NCBI GenBank assembly: GCA_937863215.1
Contig: CALMFQ010000634.1
Span: forward strand, 1-7,780
Direction of reading: 5' to 3'
Origin: an uncultured Pseudomonadota bacterium
Lineage (GTDB): Bacteria > Pseudomonadota > Gammaproteobacteria > Burkholderiales > SCOH01
Length of the DNA stretch: 7,780 nt
Of this stretch, positions 5,928-7,780 are shown in pieces. Position numbers and translations under genes: made by a program. The notes below the pieces were generated by a model. The model did not search any database and was not told the DNA's origin. It worked only from the letters and a program-made list of their open reading frames with translations. The first letter of the stretch is position 1. Every line of letters begins with the position of its first letter.

Positions 5928-7145
5928 CTATTTGATCAATTGGTTCATCTCGAATACCGGCATCAGGATCGCCATCACGATCAGCAATACTACGCCGCCC
6001 ATTGCCAGAATCAGCAATGGCTCCAGCAATCCGGTCAGAGTCGCGACCCGGGTTTCGAGTTCCTGCGACTGCTGTGCCGCCGCACGCTCCAGCATGTGTT
6101 CGAGCCGCCCGCTGGCTTCGCCGCTGGCGATCAGATGGATCAGCACTGGCGGGAATATCTTGCTTGCGCCAAGCGCACGCGACAGGCTGACACCCTCGCG
6201 CACCTGCTTGGCCGCCTCGCTCACCGCCAGTCGCTGCGCGCGGTTGACCACTACGCCGGCGACATGCTGCAATGCGCCGAGCAGCGGTACACCGCTGCCG
6301 ACCAGAATCGCCAGCGTACTCGCCAGCCGTGCCGTGTTGATGGTGCGAATCAGCCGTCCGGCCAGCGGCAGAGTCAACACCGCCCGATCGACGCGCAGCC
6401 GGAACGCCTCGTTGCGCAGCGCCCGGGCGAACAGGAACACGGCCAGCGCCAGCAATATAATAAACGGCAATGCCCCAACCTTGACCGCGGCCGACAGCCC
6501 GAGCAGCGCCCGGGTCAGCAAGGGCAATTTCTGGTGGGTATTCTGGAAGACATTGACCACCTGCGGCACCACATAGGTCAGCAGGCCGCTGACCACCAGC
6601 ACCGATACGCCGCTGATGATCGCCGGATAGATCATCGCCAACATCACCTTGCTGCGCAATTGCTGGCTGGATTCGATGTAATCCGCCAGCCGCCGCATCA
6701 CTGCCGGCAGCTTGCCCGACTCCTCGCCGGCGGCAACCAGCGTGCGATACAGCTCGGGAAACACGCGCGGAAAATTGGCCAGCGCCTTGGATAAAGATAC
6801 ACCGGCCATGATTTCACTGCGCACCGCGGCCACCACCTCGCTCTCGCGCGGATTTTCCGCCTGCTCGATCAGCACCTGCAACGCCTGCTCGATCGTCAAT
6901 CCGGCATCCAGCAGCGTCGACAGCTGGCGCGTCAGCATCGCCAGCTGCGCCAGGCTTACCCCGCCGCGCTGGCGCTGCAGAAACGACCCCTTGCCGGATT
7001 CGGCGACGATTTCGTCCAGGCCGGTCACCAGCAGGCCGCGCTCGCGCAATTGCTGTCGCGCCAGCCGGGCATTGTCGGCCTCCAGCACGCCGCGCAGCGT
7101 CTTGCCGCTAGCCTGCTCGACTACTTCGTATCTGAATCCTGGCAT
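5928..7145 (-). CDS. gspF: Type II secretion system inner-membrane platform protein GspF
   Basis: GspF is the polytopic inner-membrane core of the T2SS platform and contacts the ATPase GspE. The 405-residue product has the expected N-terminal region and two repeated T2SSF domains. The first (about 69-190) includes LTRQLSTLLDAGLTIEQAL and GEESGKL; the second (about 264-390) includes LASTLAILVGSGVPLLGAL and GEASGRL. Membrane segments lie at about 168-193, 222-242 and 375-397, and the protein ends M-P-V-F-E-M-N-Q-L-I-K, a typical GspF terminus. Length matches the family. It is the first gene of the operon here; gspE, often directly upstream, is absent and replaced by a divergent regulator. The ATG at 7145 follows homology, but its ribosome binding site is weak. 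Confidence 0.97.
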   Translation of the reverse strand: MPGFRYEVVEQASGKTLRGVLEADNARLARQQLRERGLLVTGLDEIVAESGKGSFLQRQRGGVSLAQLAMLTRQLSTLLDAGLTIEQALQVLIEQAENPRESEVVAAVRSEIMAGVSLSKALANFPRVFPELYRTLVAAGEESGKLPAVMRRLADYIESSQQLRSKVMLAMIYPAIISGVSVLVVSGLLTYVVPQVVNVFQNTHQKLPLLTRALLGLSAAVKVGALPFIILLALAVFLFARALRNEAFRLRVDRAVLTLPLAGRLIRTINTARLASTLAILVGSGVPLLGALQHVAGVVVNRAQRLAVSEAAKQVREGVSLSRALGASKIFPPVLIHLIASGEASGRLEHMLERAAAQQSQELETRVATLTGLLEPLLILAMGGVVLLIVMAILMPVFEMNQLIK

Positions 7146-7175
7146 CGATTACATTCTGAACAAAATCGCCGGGCT

Positions 7176-7204
7176 ATTCTTCACCAGCCCCTGCTGCTTG
7201 GCAA
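7176..7204 (-). promoter_or_regulatory. Candidate sigma70 promoter for the gsp operon
   Basis: On the minus strand, TTGCCA (7204-7199, 5 of 6 to the -35 consensus) and AAGAAT (7181-7176, 4 of 6 to the -10 consensus) are separated by 17 nt. This would place the start point near 7169, about 24 nt before the gspF ATG. It is the best-spaced pair in this gap, but is judged by eye only. Confidence 0.35.
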
Positions 7205-7235
7205 GCACCGGCGCCGGCACCGATACGACATTGAC

Positions 7236-7251
7236 ATAAAGAATCCTTTAT
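7236..7251. promoter_or_regulatory. 16-bp palindrome, possible TetR-family operator
   Basis: ATAAAGAATCCTTTAT is two perfect 6-bp inverted half-sites (ATAAAG and CTTTAT) around a 4-bp centre. It lies between the divergent gspF and tetR genes, where an autoregulating TetR-type repressor commonly binds. It is about 32 bp upstream of the candidate gspF -35 box and about 57 bp before the tetR ATG. Function is inferred from symmetry and position only. Confidence 0.3.
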
Positions 7252-7269
7252 CCATGCCGCGCCAGGGGG

Positions 7270-7275
7270 TAAAAT
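7270..7275 (+). promoter_or_regulatory. Possible -10 element for the tetR gene
   Basis: TAAAAT matches the -10 consensus at 5 of 6 positions and would start transcription around 7282, some 26 nt before the tetR ATG. The matching -35 region (about 7246-7252, TTTATC) is poor and overlaps the end of the 16-bp palindrome, so repression there is conceivable. This is a weak call. Confidence 0.2.
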
Positions 7276-7307
7276 GCGCCGACAATACATTCCCACAGAG
7301 ACGATTC

Positions 7308-7780
7308 ATGCGCCAGCGCGCCATTGCCGAAGACGAAAAACTTGCCAAGCGCCGCTCGATACTCGATGCGGCACTGGCGCTGTATCTGGAAAACAGTCGC
7401 GAACTACCTTCCGTGAGCCGTATCGCCGAAGCCAGCGGGCTGGCCAAAGGCACGGTGTATCTGTATTTCCGCACCAAGGAGGAAATCTTCCTCGCCCTGC
7501 TCGACGAAAAATTCCACGTGCTGCTGCATACCGTACTGGGCTTGTTCAACCAGCCACAGACCTCTACCGGCGTGCTGATCGACGCATTCCTGCACGCCTA
7601 CATCGACTTCCTGCGCGCCGAACCGGGGTTTCTGCGCCTGGCGGCGATGGCCAACAGTGTGCTGGAACAGAATCTGGACGCCAATATTGCGCTCGACTTC
7701 AAATCCCGGCTGCTCGACAAGCTGCTGGAAATCGGCCAGCAGCTTGAATTCCGCGCACCACAGTTACACAAGGGAGAAGG
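7308..7780 (+). CDS. TetR/AcrR-family transcriptional regulator, 3'-truncated by window edge
   Basis: This is the N-terminal 157 residues of a TetR-family DNA-binding regulator; the frame is open at the window end. Residues 14-62 form the HTH domain: a first helix (RRSILDAALALYLE), then LPSVSRIAEASGLAKGTVYLYF, with the G-x-x-x-G-T-V-Y-x-Y-F signature that identifies the family, and KEEIFLALL after it. The following region is the variable, mostly helical ligand-binding domain, which does not reveal the ligand. The start is the ATG at 7308, with only a weak purine-rich stretch (AGAGACG) upstream; an earlier ATG at 7274 opens a different frame. It is divergent from the gsp operon, so control of its own promoter, and perhaps of gspF, is possible but unproven. 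TetR genes next to a gsp locus may equally belong to the unseen genes to the right. Confidence 0.93.
   Translation, partial: MRQRAIAEDEKLAKRRSILDAALALYLENSRELPSVSRIAEASGLAKGTVYLYFRTKEEIFLALLDEKFHVLLHTVLGLFNQPQTSTGVLIDAFLHAYIDFLRAEPGFLRLAAMANSVLEQNLDANIALDFKSRLLDKLLEIGQQLEFRAPQLHKGE

Noticed and set aside
7208..7217. CCGGCGCCGG palindrome between gspF and tetR
   Set aside because: Short self-complementary GC decamers are expected by chance in this composition, and it has no partner site.
7231..7236. Perfect TTGACA as a -35 box for tetR
   Set aside because: With 16-18 nt spacing the -10 position reads CATGCC/ATGCCG, which is not usable. The nearby TAAAAT at 7270 is 33 nt away.
7274..7747. Plus-strand open frame overlapping tetR with an earlier ATG
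   Set aside because: It is a different frame from the TetR homology, and its product is Arg-rich with no recognisable fold.

Overview
The window carries most of a type II secretion system (T2SS, general secretory pathway) operon, all on the minus strand and read from about 7145 down to 1. The order is gspF, gspG, gspH, gspI, gspJ, gspK, a small exported protein of unknown function, gspL, gspM and a 3'-truncated gspN. A divergent TetR-family regulator starts at 7308 on the plus strand and runs off the right edge. The GC-rich sequence, the gspF-to-gspN order and the protein sequences fit a Beta- or Gammaproteobacterium; the genus cannot be told from the sequence alone.

Layout. 7308-7780: tetR, partial. 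7146-7307: divergent intergenic region with a candidate gspF promoter and a 16-bp palindrome that could be an operator. 7145-4017: gspF, G, H, I and J, tightly packed with overlaps or gaps of at most 12 bp. 4020-3055: gspK, joined to gspJ by an ATGA overlap. 3054-2734: the only large non-coding stretch. It holds what looks like one palindromic repeat interrupted by a second, terminally inverted element, then an AT-rich leader. 2733-2266: the small exported protein. 2255-1: gspL (TTG start), gspM (GTG start, GTGA overlap with gspL) and gspN (TGATG overlap with gspM).

How the genes work together. GspF is the inner-membrane platform core. GspG is the major pseudopilin. GspH, I, J and K are minor pseudopilins; I, J and K form the tip that starts pseudopilus assembly. 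GspL and GspM link the platform to the cytoplasmic ATPase GspE. GspN is an accessory inner-membrane protein found in a subset of T2SSs. The ATPase (gspE), secretin (gspD), gspC and prepilin peptidase (gspO/pilD) are not in the window. gspD could follow gspN beyond the left edge, but gspE is not in its common place upstream of gspF.

The least ordinary parts are the nested repeat at the 3' end of gspK and the unrecognised signal-peptide protein between gspK and gspL. The rest is a recognisable T2SS locus.
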